Positions 9,670 to 22,665 are shown, numbered from the stretch's first letter. The stretch is DNA of 64,000 nucleotides from Melitaea cinxia (GCF_905220565.1 NC_059419.1:6625326-6689325), one strand, 5' to 3'. Notes: generated from the sequence alone by a model not told the origin. A program made the numbers and translations.

Positions 9670-12600
9670 TTGAAGAACTTTATTTGTATAAATTATTTGT
9701 AATAACAAAAAATTAAACGTTCCTTTAAAATTGTAACGGCTTACCGCTTGGCCATATTTATCGTGTCCTATATTTTTTATATACATTAATTCTGAAATAT
9801 TACTCATGTGATTGTTGTAGGACACGAAAGGAAAAACTGTATTAAGACTAATAAATCACGCAGAAGTGGGAAATGATCGGCTAAAATGTGTCGGATGTAT
9901 GTAACGTTATATGCTATAGTAAAAAGTAATTTTTGGTAATGTTATATTATTATAAAATCATTTAATATGCAATGCAAATTAAATTTAGGACAAATTTGAT
10001 TTTGTCATGAACATGGCTGAATTTTTTTATTGAAACCATCATATAATAACTCTTTTTTCGATTTTAAATATAATGTTGAGTTAGCAAACACGTAAAACAA
10101 ATTGTATAAATGACGAAAATATTGTTGTATATTTATATCAACAAACACTCGACACGCAGAAAGAAGTCATATGGAATACATTCCAAAGGATAGGATTTAG
10201 ACTCATACCGTACAGACTTTATCTTTAACAGGAAACAAAGTTTCATATTAATTTACAAAAGCGAGAAATTTACCAAAAACAAAACATTTACTACTATCAA
10301 AGTATATATACTACGTAAAAAAATATATAAAGGTTAAATTAAAAAAAAAAAACATAATTAAAACATTTAAAATTGTTATCACTCGCGTATTAACATACTA
10401 AGTCCCCTGCCTAACCGTTAGCGCGGTCAACAGCTGCATTCGCTCGTGGATTAAAACAATTGATTAATTCAAGCGCTCGCTGAATGGACTTCTGGAAGTC
10501 TTCCAGATGCCTCAGACATGCGAATTGTATCGCCCAGGCCATCTACGTTCATTATAAAACTTACTTGTGTGTGTGTGTGACCTACACAAGTATTATTTTA
10601 GAAGTTTATTTAGTTGTTTGTTCAGTTATAGGAGACTGACCGATATTGTCATTTTTAGATTTCCGATATTTCTGTTGCCGTTCAGACGCCATAATCACCC
10701 GTGTAAAAGTCCCATATTAATAAAATTATTGCAATACCAATACTGCAAACCGTGAAAGCTTCAACTAATATAATATAAATTTGTATGTTACGGGGTCTAA
10801 TAACTGTAATATATATATATATATTTTATTTCTCCCGACTTTTCTATTATATATATTACTTTGATTATATCTAAACTAACAAAAAGATAAAGAAAACAAC
10901 CAGTCGCTTCTATTTAATTATATATAGGTACATACAATGTTTATATAGTTAAGCAGTTTACTTTTTATCGGTTCAATTACTTGTATAACGTTGTATATGG
11001 TACAAAATAAATATTTCAATTCATTTTTTACTCATCACGATACGGTACATTTATTCCTAAAATGTTATTATAAAATTCGCAAGACTCGGCGTATCTAATC
11101 ACATAAAATTATAACATTAAAAAATGTCACTCAACAAAAAGAAACTGCCCAAATTGTTATCTTGGGTTCAACGGCTCTCATCTCAACTTTTACGGCGTCT
11201 TAACTTAAATCGATTCATTTTAAGATAAAAAAAAATTGGACAATTATGTTAATGATACTGCGATTAAGACGTTTATAATTAATATTAACCATAAAAAGAA
11301 ATTATGACGAGGAATAAAAGGTTCCATAAAACACTGTTTCACAATGTATTATTTATAAAAATTTTATACATATGACGCAGACGTGAAGGTTGAAATAGAG
11401 ACTGTGGATTCGATCTTTACTTATGAAAAATGTTTCTAATGTTTCTAAAGATATTTGTTATTTAGTGCGTTTTAGGGACTCGGTAAAATTACTTATGAAA
11501 AAAAGAAACTGTGAACATACATACTAAAGATTAGTAAGTGAAATTGCTGCAACTTAAAATGAAGTAAACCTATAGCCGAAGATACAATTACAAAGTACAT
11601 ATAGGCGGAGTGCTATTTTGGCACTGTTGGAAGCTATTCATCCAAATTAATTAATGAAAAATTGATACAAAAAAATTAATACGTTATTTTAGTATTTAGA
11701 TTATTTCTAAAGGTCCTGTATAATACAAAATTACCTTGACAATGTTCCCCTTAAAATTGTCAATTAATTAATAAGTTTCAGCTGGAAAAGGATGTCCCAA
11801 TTGTTCGTTTTGGTAGTTATGTACACTCGAATTTATTAATCGAATAATAACTTCCCGCTAAATTGTTTTTTTAACCGCCCACGCGCACTCACACACCGAG
11901 ATTTAGAGATACATAATATTATTTTTCTATTAAAATTTATACCTCCAGTACTTTTTATTCTTTTTTTTTTAATTAGCACACTAACTTCAGTTATAAATAC
12001 AATACTATTATTTATAGTAATTGATTGTATTGTAGTACTTAATTTGAAACATAAATATAAAATACTCGTAGTAATCTCTCGGTCCTACTAACTAAACGGA
12101 ATCTATCAATGCTTTTATGTACGTTAGTTTAAGGTTATTACAATAAAATTATGACACAGCGCCCGAGCACATACACATGCAGGTATGCACACTTACAAAC
12201 AAATAATATAATATAAGCTTAATTTTATAGACCTTTACAACTTCACAATTAAGTCAGATAAGCAAAATGTTGTATTTATTATGCACGCAAAATGTAAGTC
12301 GACCGAACAACTTAAAAACATTGAAATACTTGTAACAAGAATAGCATTCAGATAGTACTGGCGTGTTAGACTAAGAATTACATAAAATTTATGCCTAGCT
12401 GTGACCTAAAATCATGGTTAGCTCTTAGTAACAAGCGAACTTGGTTTGACTAAGTTTATCTATAATAATACTTCTAGTCAACTTAGCAAAAACAAAAAAA
12501 TATTTAAATGTAACAAATACAGTTCTGTACATTGAACATGTGCGAAAAATTTTATATGCACTCTATAATCGATAATGATGTCAAATATCCTTTTTCTCAT

Positions 12601-13444
12601 TATTTTCATAATTTAAAAGATGTTGCCGTTGCCGACCCTTTACCGTCACCTGACTCATCACAGGAATCTGTAATCTTCTGTAAAGCCGAGTTACTTCCCC
12701 ATTTGGGCTGCTTCAAATTTTAAGGAAGATATTATTTCCGACTGTGCTAGGGCACCACAGTAAAAAAAAATATGAAAAAAGAGTAAAAACTTATATTGTA
12801 ATTATTATCGTTACGTAACAAGTCTATAAAAATAATAATAAATATAAAATTATAATTGATAATACAATGAAAAAAAAAACAGTTAGTTCTCTCTTGGGAA
12901 TCTCTTTAAATAGATCGACCTCGATAGAATTTTTTTTTTTTTTTTTAAATTTATAAGCTGTATAGGACGTAACAACGATACAAGCAGAACAATGAATTCG
13001 TTGCGCTTTATATCACAAAACAATTTGGACGCAATAAAAAATAAAACTACGCAATACTGTTGAAATCGACTCTATAGAGTTCCTTTTATAAAAAATAAAA
13101 GAAAGGCCAAGCATGAGTCAGACTAGAAGACAAAGTATTCCGATAAAAAGAAATACAATATAATATATAACTGTAAATATATTTTTAATTAAGAGTTGAA
13201 CGAAATTGTTATGTGGGTATTCTTAACTTAAACTTGTTATTACATTTTTTATTCTATATTACACGTAGTTACAAAGTTTCTTTATTCTATATACAATATA
13301 CACATAGTTACAATGTTTCTTTAAATTTTTTAAATGGAAGGCTTTTTATTCTTATTTAAGGAGCTTTTGTCTACAAGGACTACACCACTCAAGAAGAACA
13401 TCACACATGGTACATTTTTTTATTATTCTTTACATTTTTTTATT
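9670..13444. other. No gene seen; simple repeats only
   Basis: AT-rich sequence with small microsatellites, for example GT repeats at 10567-10580, TA repeats at about 10809-10824 and a long T run at about 12929-12947. The open frames of about 60 codons show no recognisable protein. Confidence 0.6.
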
Positions 13445-13690
13445 CAAAAATTAAAATCAAAAACATCTTTATTCAAATAGCACTTAGCATATTTATGAGC
13501 ACTTTCGAATCGTCATTTTAAAAATTAAAACTTTAAAAATAATTTTTTTTTTTTTTGTAAATGTAAAGCTACCACCGATTCGGAATGTAGATTCTGTAGA
13601 GAAGAATCGGCAAGAAACTCCGCAGTTACTGTTTTGAAAAACAAAATATAAACTGTGTTTTAGTACAAAATTAGTAACATGTTGCATAAA
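13445..13690. repeat. Dispersed lepidopteran repeat (probable LINE 3' fragment)
   Basis: The blocks GAGCACTTTCGAATCGTCAT, CTACCACCGATTCGGAATGT and GGCAAGAAACTCCGCAGTTA belong to a repeat I recognise as common in lepidopteran genomes, generally attached to LINE 3' ends. Only one copy lies in this window, so the assignment rests on recognition and not on alignment. Confidence 0.5.
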
Positions 13691-13699
13691 ATACAGCGT

Positions 13700-14979
13700 C
13701 ACAAGTCCACATAAGTCATATCTTTATCAACTATGTAATCCTGCATCGAATAATACGCTTTATCTATTTTTTTTAATAAAAACTTTAAATTTATGTTGAG
13801 ACAATTACAAAATTGTTTATGGGATTTTATTGTACATGCGAATACCATAGTCCAGAAAGGAGACGTTTACTTTGCGCAGTCGGAAACTCGGAGTTACAAT
13901 TTTGTTATTCCTTCTCGTGTTGTCAATGCGATTATTACTATTTATTTCAAAACAATTAATATTCTGTTGAATATAAATAATATTTTTATAAATACATTGC
14001 GACGCAATTGTTAATATATCTACCTATTATTTTTTAATTACAATTTTATTAATTAGACCATTTTAATTTAAATAATCACGGCACTCCTTCTTAATGAGTC
14101 AACTGCAATCGCGCGTCGGAGCTGCCAATACACATTTTTATTCCGAATTTATTTACTAGACGAAACATTCAATACTTTGAACCCGAAATTCGGTATCATT
14201 GGAAGATAGGACGAAAAGTTGAAACGTGTTTTGACGTAAATGACATTGACATCTGAGCTGATAAATTCAATCTTTAGTCTAAACAATATTTAACAATGAT
14301 AGTGAGGACAAAGGTCAAAAAACAACTAGATTATTCTAGATCAAATTATTGACTGTATTTAATTTATAATACAAAAACAATCTACGTTGTTTTTCACCTT
14401 CATTAAAGTTTTATATTGGTTATGTTGGTTTAATGTGATAATGTCTCGAATGCTACTGCTACGCAGTGATGGTAAGAATTACGTATTCTATACGCAGTTA
14501 ACACTTGATAAATATCTAAAACTATATTGTAAAAAAAAAATGTCTGATGCCTACAGTTCTAAACTAGTATTACAATATGGTTTTATCCACGCCGCTGTGC
14601 CCTCAAAAAGTCACACATGTTTGTATCAAGAATTTGGAGTGTCATAACAATATATTTATTACATTATAATGCATTAAATATTTAATTTGTTTTATAACAG
14701 TATAGCTTTTACTATGAATTTATATAATATGTACAAACAAGTCTAAAAATATTGTAAAGTGTATATTCTAAAAATATTGTAGAGTACACATTATTTGGGT
14801 AACTCAAAAACTACTTATAAAAAATATAGTTATAAAAATACCACACGACTATAGCTTCATATAGTATGACCAAAATTATAACATAAGGATATGTGTACAT
14901 GAAATAATTGTGCTTTCAATTCGCAAACGAAAAAAAAAAACAACTAAGTTTTTTATGCATAAATAAATAAATAAATAAA
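13700..14979. other. No gene seen
   Basis: AT-rich; it ends in an AATA microsatellite at about 14960-14980. Open frames of 73 and 86 codons show no recognisable protein. Confidence 0.55.
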
Positions 14980-15577
14980 AACTTAAATCGACAAATAAGA
15001 CAACGTAGGTCGACGAAAAAAGCTTCAGCCTGTTATATCCCACAGCTGGGCATAGGTCTCTTTCCCCATACAGGAGAAGGATCAGAGCCTAATCCACCAT
15101 GCTGCCCCAATGCGGGTTGGCGGATATATTCCCTACTATGAATAACGATCTTTACTCTCATCAGGTATGCATGATAACAACCGGGACTGGTGGCCAAACG
15201 TGCTCTCCGAGGCACGGTGGGGAGATCCACACGGACTTCACAATCATTCAGATCACGACAAACATCAGTATGGCCAAACAAATGTTTGTCATGTGCGGGG
15301 ATCGAAACCGCAACCTCCAGCGCAACAGCCACAAACCAGGGCTGTGAGCGTTGCGCCAACGAAAAAATAGTCAAGTAAATTTGTGTTATTTGATATAACT
15401 CGAAATGTACTTGAGAGATCTCGATTGCATTTCAGTGGGATTACATGACACGCACTACCTTTCGATCAAAATAAAAATCATCGAAATCAGTCCCCATTCA
15501 AAAGTTTTGGAGGTAACATACATAAAATCAATAAAAAAAATATGATCGACTCGAACCGCCTCCTTTGTTTTGAAATC
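14980..15577 (-). mobile_element. Family D repeat, split by a SINE
   Basis: The left part (ATCGACAAATAAGACAACGTAGGTCGACG) and the right part (AAAAATAGTCAAGTAAAT through to CGAACCGCCTCCTTTG) are continuous in the copy at 25765-26205; here they are separated by the SINE at 15022-15358. Other copies lie at 29955 and 48210. In the best copy the ends are inverted (AACCGACTTC / GAAGTCGGTT). The class is unknown: a MITE-like DNA element is possible. Confidence 0.7.
15022..15358 (-). mobile_element. SINE family A inserted in family D, with 9-bp target duplication
   Basis: It is a near full-length antisense copy: tail end at the left (CAGCCTGTTATATCCCACAG), tRNA-like head at the right (GGTTGCGGTTTCGATCCCCG and GTTGGCGCAACG on the minus strand). 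ACGAAAAAA is present at both edges (15013-15021 and 15359-15367) and is single in the uninterrupted family D copy at 25.8 kb, which proves an insertion. Confidence 0.9.
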
Positions 15578-15944
15578 GCTTAAAATATTACTAATTCATA
15601 CAAATTAACGTTCTTATGTTGTAAGTTATAACGCAATATAAGCGAAAAGAATCCTCATCATCATTAATTACAATTTATCTTAATAACTTATTAGCTTATT
15701 TTAATAAAGTTCGCGCTGTTATTTTTAACTATTAACACGTAAAACAAAATTAATTGCCGTGATACAGCTGAATAACTTTTGTCAGATTCAACTAATTATG
15801 TTCAAGGTAAATTATATTTAATTAAGGTTTTTGTGAAGATCATACTATTATATTGTATATCAAATCATTTCGAAGAAAATAATGGTTGGGTGGATGGTTT
15901 TCTTTGTGTATATTATACACAAAAGAGCACGTGTAATATTAAAG

Positions 15945-16061
15945 ATAGACATACATAAGTTCGTACCAAAAATGGCATGAACTCATGTGTTTTGCCCATA
16001 TTCACCACGCTGGGCAGGCAGGTTGGTGACCGCAGGGCTGGCTTTGTCGCACCGAAGACGC
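15945..16061 (-). mobile_element. SINE family C fragment
   Basis: It shares ATAAGTTCG, TTCACCACGCTGGGCAGGCA, GGTTGGTGACCGCAGGGCTG and GCTTTGTCGCACCGAAGACG with the copy at 7552-7883. The 5' half is absent, and the RTE-like tail is eroded. Confidence 0.85.
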
Positions 16062-16390
16062 GAAAGTTTATTAACATATGAAAACATTTAGAAGCTCCTA
16101 TAGGGGTGACATGATCACTTCGAGACTAAACTCCTTTAATTAAATAAAGATTTAAATAAAAATCATATGAAAACAGGAAAGCGCATTTCAGTTTTCGGGT
16201 TGTAACGATGATGTTCTCTTACGTAGTACTATTTTCGTAAACCTTTGCTGATGAATTTTAATTAAAAGTATCTCTCTTAGTGCCATACTCAAAATGTATT
16301 CGAGATTTAGTCCATGTTTATATATCTATTAGTTCTTTGGTGTGTTCTCATTTAGAGCTATTTTAGCAATCATAGACTAGAAGATTTAGT

Positions 16391-16563
16391 CAGTGGCGTA
16401 ACAAGCGTAACTCGCGCCTGAGGCACCGTACCTTTTTAGCGCCCCCCATTCGAAAACCATATAATATGTCCAGCAATATTTTTTTTTTAGGACCATTTGG
16501 CACCCCTTAGTGAGTAGCGCTCGGGGCATAATGCCCCCCTTGACCCCTCTCGCTACGCCACTG
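16391..16563. mobile_element. hAT-type MITE, 173 bp, with perfect 8-bp target duplication
   Basis: It starts CAGTGGCGTA and ends TACGCCACTG, a 10-bp perfect terminal inverted repeat. GATTTAGT lies immediately outside on both sides (16383-16390 and 16564-16571). An 8-bp duplication with CAG...CTG ends is the hAT signature. The interior is too short to encode a transposase and has C-rich and G-rich tracts (GCGCCCCCCATT, ATGCCCCCCTTG). Confidence 0.88.
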
Positions 16564-16571
16564 GATTTAGT

Positions 16572-18029
16572 GATTATAAATAATAATGCTATATTATATT
16601 TAGATAAAACAATAAATTTAAACGTTAAAACAGGTAAAACCGAGTGACATCATATAGGTTATTGAATACTTGTTTTTAATATTAAACAAAGCCTTTCCGC
16701 AAACAAAGAATTATAATAACCTATAACAAAACCTTTGAAGTACGAAATTATCATTTTAAAATATGGTAAATTTATCCAATATTTTATGAAACGAAAAACA
16801 TTCACCCATTTATAATTAAAACGACGTAAAAGCTTCTGTATATTATAATATCGCCCAGAGCGAAGTGACAATCGTTCTAAGTTAAGAAATTATAAACTGC
16901 CCTTAATCCTAAAACGAGTAGTACGAACAACGTTTAAGGTTGAAGACTTAATTAGGCCGCTTACTTGATGGTCTAAGAAAAATGTGCTGAAAGTGAAATT
17001 TTCTTATTAATAAAAAAAAAAAACTTAGACGTTTAGAGTATTAAGCTATTAGTATGCTGAACTGGAGATGTACTATATTTTTTGTTTATGTTCACTTAAG
17101 ACGATGTGTATATATATCGTCACTAAAATAAACTGAACTATAATAACCTGTTAGCGATCAATTTTAGGGTAAATTTTTAACGTTTCTACGTGAAGGCTTG
17201 AAGCTAAATGAAGTATGTTTCATAAATAAACAAATATCTTAAAACATGTTCACACGGTCGTCTGTTTCTACAGTAAGCAACTAAAATGTAGCACAAAATA
17301 TAATTATTAATATTTTATAATAACTGTAACGTCTGTGTCAGTACACGTTTAGCCTTAATTTAGATTTTATCTGATAAGCGCGAGCCTCAACTCGACCATC
17401 CAAACAAATTTTTCCTACCTGCAAACGAAAAGGGATTTAAAAATTTACCATAATTAAACACGAAATAAAATAACTTCCAATGAATTCCATCACCAATTTA
17501 CAAAAATGCTTGCGTTGTTAATATCTGTAAAGTTTTTACTTGGTATTTCGGATTTATACAGATTTAATAAAATCAAACATATATTGAAACAATATGCAGG
17601 TATCTGTATAAAAATCGTTAAGCCTGTTTCATAAGTTTCTACCTTATAATATATTATTGTATTATTGTTATCTTACATATAACGAGAATAACAATTGATC
17701 TGTCAGATAACTTTACTCGTAACTCGTAATTTCAGGAGTTGTAGTTCACTCATAATGGTGAAACATACTCTTAAGTGCCGGTTTTGCAACCTGCTGATAA
17801 AACCTCTCTATAACTTATTTGCGAGACAAACTTTTATCGGCAACCGGTAAAACATAGTCTAAAACTTTTTTTGGATTGTTGTGGAAAACTATACAGCTTC
17901 ACAGGAACGACCACTTCGTGCTAACAAGCTCTCGTTAGTACAAAAAAAAAACTAAGCAACTATTTAGTGTTGTTAAATTTGGAATTCTGAAAATTATGAA
18001 AATATTGGATTTTGTATCGATATTTCTCT
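16572..18029. other. No gene seen
   Basis: AT-rich DNA without recognisable coding or repeat content. Confidence 0.55.
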
Positions 18030-18335
18030 TATTGCTTATTCGTTTAATACCGGAACAGTACAGAGATATCGACACCATCTTCCGAGTGGTTAATATTTAT
18101 ATACGATTAGTCAGTAGCTATCTCTGTTATCTGTTTTGCAGGGTAATCACACAATAAATACTGTTATCATATAAATTTATTCTTTTAATAATTTTATAAG
18201 ATTGTAGTGTTCTTACTGTGATTATTATTTGTTTAAATACCGGAAGAGTATCTTCCGAATAGGTAATACTAATTTTATGATTAGTCAGTCGCCATCTTTG
18301 TCATGTATTGGCGGGATTGTAGTCCTATAAATATG
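18030..18335. repeat. Diverged tandem duplication (about 185-bp spacing)
   Basis: Copy 1 (18035-18150: TAATACCGGAACAGTA, CATCTTCCGAGTGGTTAATA, CGATTAGTCAGTAGC, ATCTCTGTTATCTG) is echoed by copy 2 (18232-18335: AAATACCGGAAGAGTA, ATCTTCCGAATAGGTAATA, TGATTAGTCAGTCGC, ATCTTTGTCATGTATTGG). The order is the same and the copies are diverged. No coding potential was seen. Confidence 0.6.
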
Positions 18336-18658
18336 ATAATTTGTAAGTGAAGAAGCAGTTTTTGTTATAGTATTGTGCGGCTAACGTTGCTAGTCGATAC
18401 GTGGCGTATAAGTGATTAGTGCGATAACTTATTCAATGTAGTTAACAGTGTGTATTGTGACTGATTAACTATGTTATAGATTTGAAGTGAGAAATAAGTC
18501 TTTCATTGAGTGTTTTCAACCATGTTCTACATTAGACACGTTACAAATAAATACTTCTGTTAGGATTTTATCTATACCTATATCATCCATATGAATATTA
18601 TCAACGTAAAAAGTTGATGTGTTTAAATGGATATTTGTTGAAAAGTACCTACTTTAAC

Positions 18659-18807
18659 GTCTTAGGTGCGACAAAGCCAGCCCTGCGGTCCCCAACCCGC
18701 CTGCCCAGCGTGGTGACTATGGGCAACACACATAAGTTCACGCATTTTTGGCGCGAGCTTGTGGAGGCCTATGTCCAGCAGTGGACTGCAATAGGCTGGA
18801 ATGATGA
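18659..18807 (+). mobile_element. SINE family C, 5'-truncated, sense
   Basis: It runs from GGTGCGACAAAGCCAGCCC through CCCAGCGTGGTGACTATGGG to GGAGGCCTATGTCCAGCAGT, GGACTGCAATAGGCTG and AATGATGA. The tail matches the RTE ORF end at 1882-1912. Flanks ACCTACTTTAACG and ACCTAATTTATAC may be a diverged target duplication. Confidence 0.88.
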
Positions 18808-18975
18808 CCTAATTTATACTTGGATTAAGCCCCACAATTCCACGTGATTGATCTTACAGTTGAGATCATTTTTAGGTACCCCTGTTCGAAAATAACGTGG
18901 GAAATTTGCGGAACGGAGCATAAGTGCACTTCCCGCAGCGCCGGAGCTAAGGTGGAATCAGACGTGGAACTAGTG

Positions 18976-19075
18976 GGTATTGTAATAGCTCTAAATTCTT
19001 CTTCGCATCTCAAAACTTTAACCATGGTATTGTAATAGTTCTAAATTCTTCTTCTAATCTTAAAACTTTAACCAT
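18976..19075. repeat. Two tandem 50-bp units
   Basis: GGTATTGTAATAG-TCTAAA through CTTTAACCAT is repeated with exact 50-base period and a few substitutions. It sits in a longer unclassified stretch (18840-19200) that is richer in GC than its surroundings. Confidence 0.85.
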
Positions 19076-19199
19076 GGATATTTCCGTAATATCTCCATAA
19101 CCATGGGGTTTTACATGGTGGGAGTGGTATCAGAGGATAACTCACTCCCCCTCTCCTCCCAATACCCCATAAAACGACGCCCAATCGTCTAGAGGCTAG

Positions 19200-20630
19200 C
19201 CATTGAAATTATGAAGAAATTTAATACAGGTAAAACAGGTCGACTAGTTGCATATATATTTTAAATAAAAGACCCTTCATCATATGTCCTCTTTGTAAAT
19301 ATAAATCAGTTTTAAAAATCTTTTAATCTGTATTTTACCGCCAAAAAAATATTATTAATCGCCAGTACTACTCGACTGAAAAGCCGTTGACAAGGAATGA
19401 CGGCACAATCTCGCTCGTGTCCAATATCCTACAAAACGAAAGCGGAACAAACCGATTCGATTTTCAAATTTTTGACGGTCCACTTGACGTCGCGTCACTC
19501 GTGTAATTACACGCGCCTCCGCTCTGCGGCGCTAGTGATGGCAATCAGCCATAGATTACGAAAAGTTATAGATATTTACGTGTGAATCACTAATTCTAGA
19601 ATCTTAAAATATTTGTGTATAAAAAATATATTTTAATGATAGGGTTTGATTAACACACACACAGTTGGATAAGAAAAAAAATAGCTATAACTTTTCTTGT
19701 TTTTTTCGTCGGTTTAAGGTAGTCTGGACTTGAGTTTGATGTAGTAAAAATTAAATAATTATCACTTCATGCCAGATACAATACAGATTATGAAATGTGT
19801 GCAATTTACCATCAATTTTGCACGGACTAAAAAACAAAACATTCAGATAAATTGTAACATTAAGATCTGATTCGCGTATAATATTTACATACAAGCATAT
19901 CAAAAGGAAACCCGATCCAAATCCAAGGATTAACTTCAAAGGTTCTTCGTAATTCCGAAAATGCGTTTTTATAGAAATACCCGCTTTGACGAACAAGATC
20001 TCGTCAGCAAATTGCGGATGACAGAATTTTGGGGGTTCACCCGATTATGTTCTATCTTGTTTCAGCGGGTAGGTCATTTCACGGAATTTAGATTTGACGA
20101 GTGATCGAATGCGATCTCGTTTTGTGACGAACTTACACATTGATAGTGTTTTTATTGAAGTTCAAGTAAAATTGCTTTCTGTTTAACAATAAAATTATTT
20201 TAGAATTTTTTTTCTTTGCTTTATTTACACGGGCCCAGAGATATGACAGTCTGAATTAATCAAACATTGATTGGTTAAACGGCGTAGCTATGTAACAGTG
20301 AGGATTCATTATTTTCTTAACGCCAATAGTTTATAATTATGTATAGTGATCTATGTGTTATATAAAGTAAATTCGAGTAATGTAAGGACATCTATGTACA
20401 TATATGAGCTTGACTTTAGCGAAACGAATTAATACCCGAATCCGGTACTTACTTGAGGTATAACGTGTTGCGAATGTTATATATATTATATCTACATAGT
20501 GATATTATCAGAATAATATTTTCAGTATTTAGATTATATAATTTCAAAATATTGCTTTACTTTCAGAAGATTTTTTTAGTGTAATTTCTTTAAGTACTCA
20601 TCCTAAACCCGTTTCAGGTTCAGCTTTGTT
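19200..20630. other. No gene seen
   Basis: AT-rich DNA. A short GC-richer patch at about 19390-19570 carries a 62-codon frame with no recognisable protein. Confidence 0.5.
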
Positions 20631-21185
20631 CACTGAAGATAACTCGGAAATTCATTTGGGTTGCGTTTCTACAAAATTTTCTCCATTTGTACTCTATTTT
20701 TTTCTTCATTATTCTTCTTCTGTCTAAACTACTGACGAAGTCTATTACATCCCACGGCTGGGCATAGGCCTCTTTTTTCATGTAGGAGAAGTGTCGGATC
20801 TTAATCCACTACGCTGCTCTACTGCGGGTTGGTGGATATATTTCCTACTACGAGTAACTATCGCTATTAGGTGTCTATAATAACAGCCGGGACCGACTGC
20901 TTAACGTGCTCTTCGAGGCACGGTGGGGAGATCCACAACGACAGACCACCAGACCGAAAACAAATATTTGTATTAATACAAATATCCATCCCGACCGGAA
21001 TCAAACCTACAAACCACCGGTTGTTAGGGGCGTACATGGCACACGGACCACTACACAAGAGCTCTTGTCGATTTTATTCCCTGAAGATAATTAGAAAATT
21101 TATTTGGATTGCGTTCCTCGATAGTGTTAATCATTTGTAGGTAAGTACTCTATTTTTTACTTCATTATTTTTTTTCTGTCTATCT
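20631..21185 (+). repeat. Diverged about 100-bp direct repeats flanking a SINE
   Basis: Left arm 20631-20730 (CTGAAGATAACTCGG, TTGCGTTTCTAC, GTACTCTATTTTTTTC, TTCTTCTGTCTA) and right arm 21080-21185 (CTGAAGATAATTAGA, TTGCGTTCCTCG, GTACTCTATTTTTTAC, TTTTTCTGTCTA) are in the same order and orientation, with the SINE at 20738-21065 between them. It could be an old tandem duplication or two copies of one repeat. Confidence 0.6.
20738..21065 (-). mobile_element. SINE with family A body but different tRNA-like head (type 2)
   Basis: The body and tail match family A (ACATCCCACGGCTGGGCATA, GCGGGTTGGTGGATATAT, CGAGGCACGGTGGGGAGATC). The head differs: on the minus strand it has GGTTTGATTCCGGTCGGGAT, shared with the 27050 copy (GGTTCGATTCCCGCTTGGAG) and not with the 22666 head. 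Confidence 0.8.
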
Positions 21186-22436
21186 TCATTTTGACACATT
21201 TTACGCCGAAACTACTAACCGAATTCGAATGAAACTTGGTTTAGTTTTGAATTTTTAATGCATAATAAGTTTAGAACTATATAAAAAATTGATATTTCAA
21301 AAAAATTAAAAAAAATTAAGTTTATAGCAATTATTGCAATGAAAACAATAAATGCAGTTAATATTTCAATATAAATCGATCACGATGTTTCGTATTCGAT
21401 TCTTAAACACATAATAAGTATACATATAAAAAAACGAACCCAATACATACCTACTCAAAACATTTAATAAAAATAAATATTCTTTCCATTTATTATATTA
21501 TATATAAACAAAATACAATACTATTAATATGTACGTAATATAATGTAATGACAAAAAATATCCTATTTTTATAATTATACGAAAACAACAGTGTACTTGC
21601 ACAAATAAACTAGATAAACCCAACGATTTTGCTCTCGCAACTATTTATGGTACTACTCCATCTCTACAAGTCACAGCGTGAAGGTTTAGAGATTATAACT
21701 TTTTATATCGGATACTTGTTTTGTAAAATAAATTATATTTCGTTTTTTTTTTTGCTATTTTATTATTATTCTATACATAACCCGTACTTACCAAGCAGTC
21801 ATTATATACACAATATTTTATTAATAAAATTAACGAAACGAACTTTACGTACTTGTTTGTGATATAAATAATCCATGATTCAAAAATCTATGAAACTAAA
21901 CATTTCGTTATCCATTAGCTATTGTACATAGTACGATTCCATTCTAATAAAACTGTACTCAAATATAGACTCTATATTTATGACAATAAGAGTCACGTAC
22001 TTGTAAATAAATTGTTCGTTGCATTTTATCCATCCATTTGTGGGATTTGATCCGGCTTGCGTGGGACCACGCGTAAAACAATCTCTCTTTGATATCACAA
22101 TTGTAAGCTTATTGTTCGGATTATGGACACAGTATTTGTAAAAGTAAAATGCTTAATATTGATTAGGTTCTAATACCTTGTGCGATGCTTTTACAACTCT
22201 TAGGTTTTATATATCATACGGTATCTTCACTGTCAACACAAAGAAGATGATGGTTTTGTTTTACAATCGCTAATCTTGATGTAATTAATTCGTTTATACA
22301 TGCTATTTATAATTGAAATTTTATTTAAGACGGTGTCCCTCATTTTACCCGCGTTAAGTGAGGCAGAAATGTACTAAATATTATATAGTATATGATATTA
22401 TGGTCTATTTAAAATAAAAACAATTTTTCAATTCGA
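21186..22436. other. No gene seen
   Basis: AT-rich DNA without recognised features. Confidence 0.55.
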
Positions 22437-22508
22437 ATCAGTGGTGGTTCCTGAAATTAGCGCGTACAACTAAACAAACTTTTCAGCTTTATAATATTAT
22501 AGTATAGA
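22437..22508 (-). mobile_element. Helitron-like family 1, 5'-end fragment
   Basis: The minus strand starts TCTATACTATAATATTATAA at 22508 and continues AGCTGAAAAGTTTGTTTAG, matching the 5' ends at 9669 and 26401. The rest of the element is missing. Confidence 0.75.
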
Positions 22509-22665
22509 TTATAATATATCATGTAACTAAATAACGAGGCGCTTTTTGAGGACTTGAGGTTGCTACAGACTGTATAATGTTAAATAAGGAGACTTATCTT
22601 AAAAATAGCGTTTCGAAAGTCAATTCTGTTATATTTTTTATTTTGGTAGAGCCCAGTGGGAAATT

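Noticed and set aside
13793..14647. 73- and 86-codon plus-strand frames
   Set aside because: AT-rich chance frames without signal, domain or splice context.
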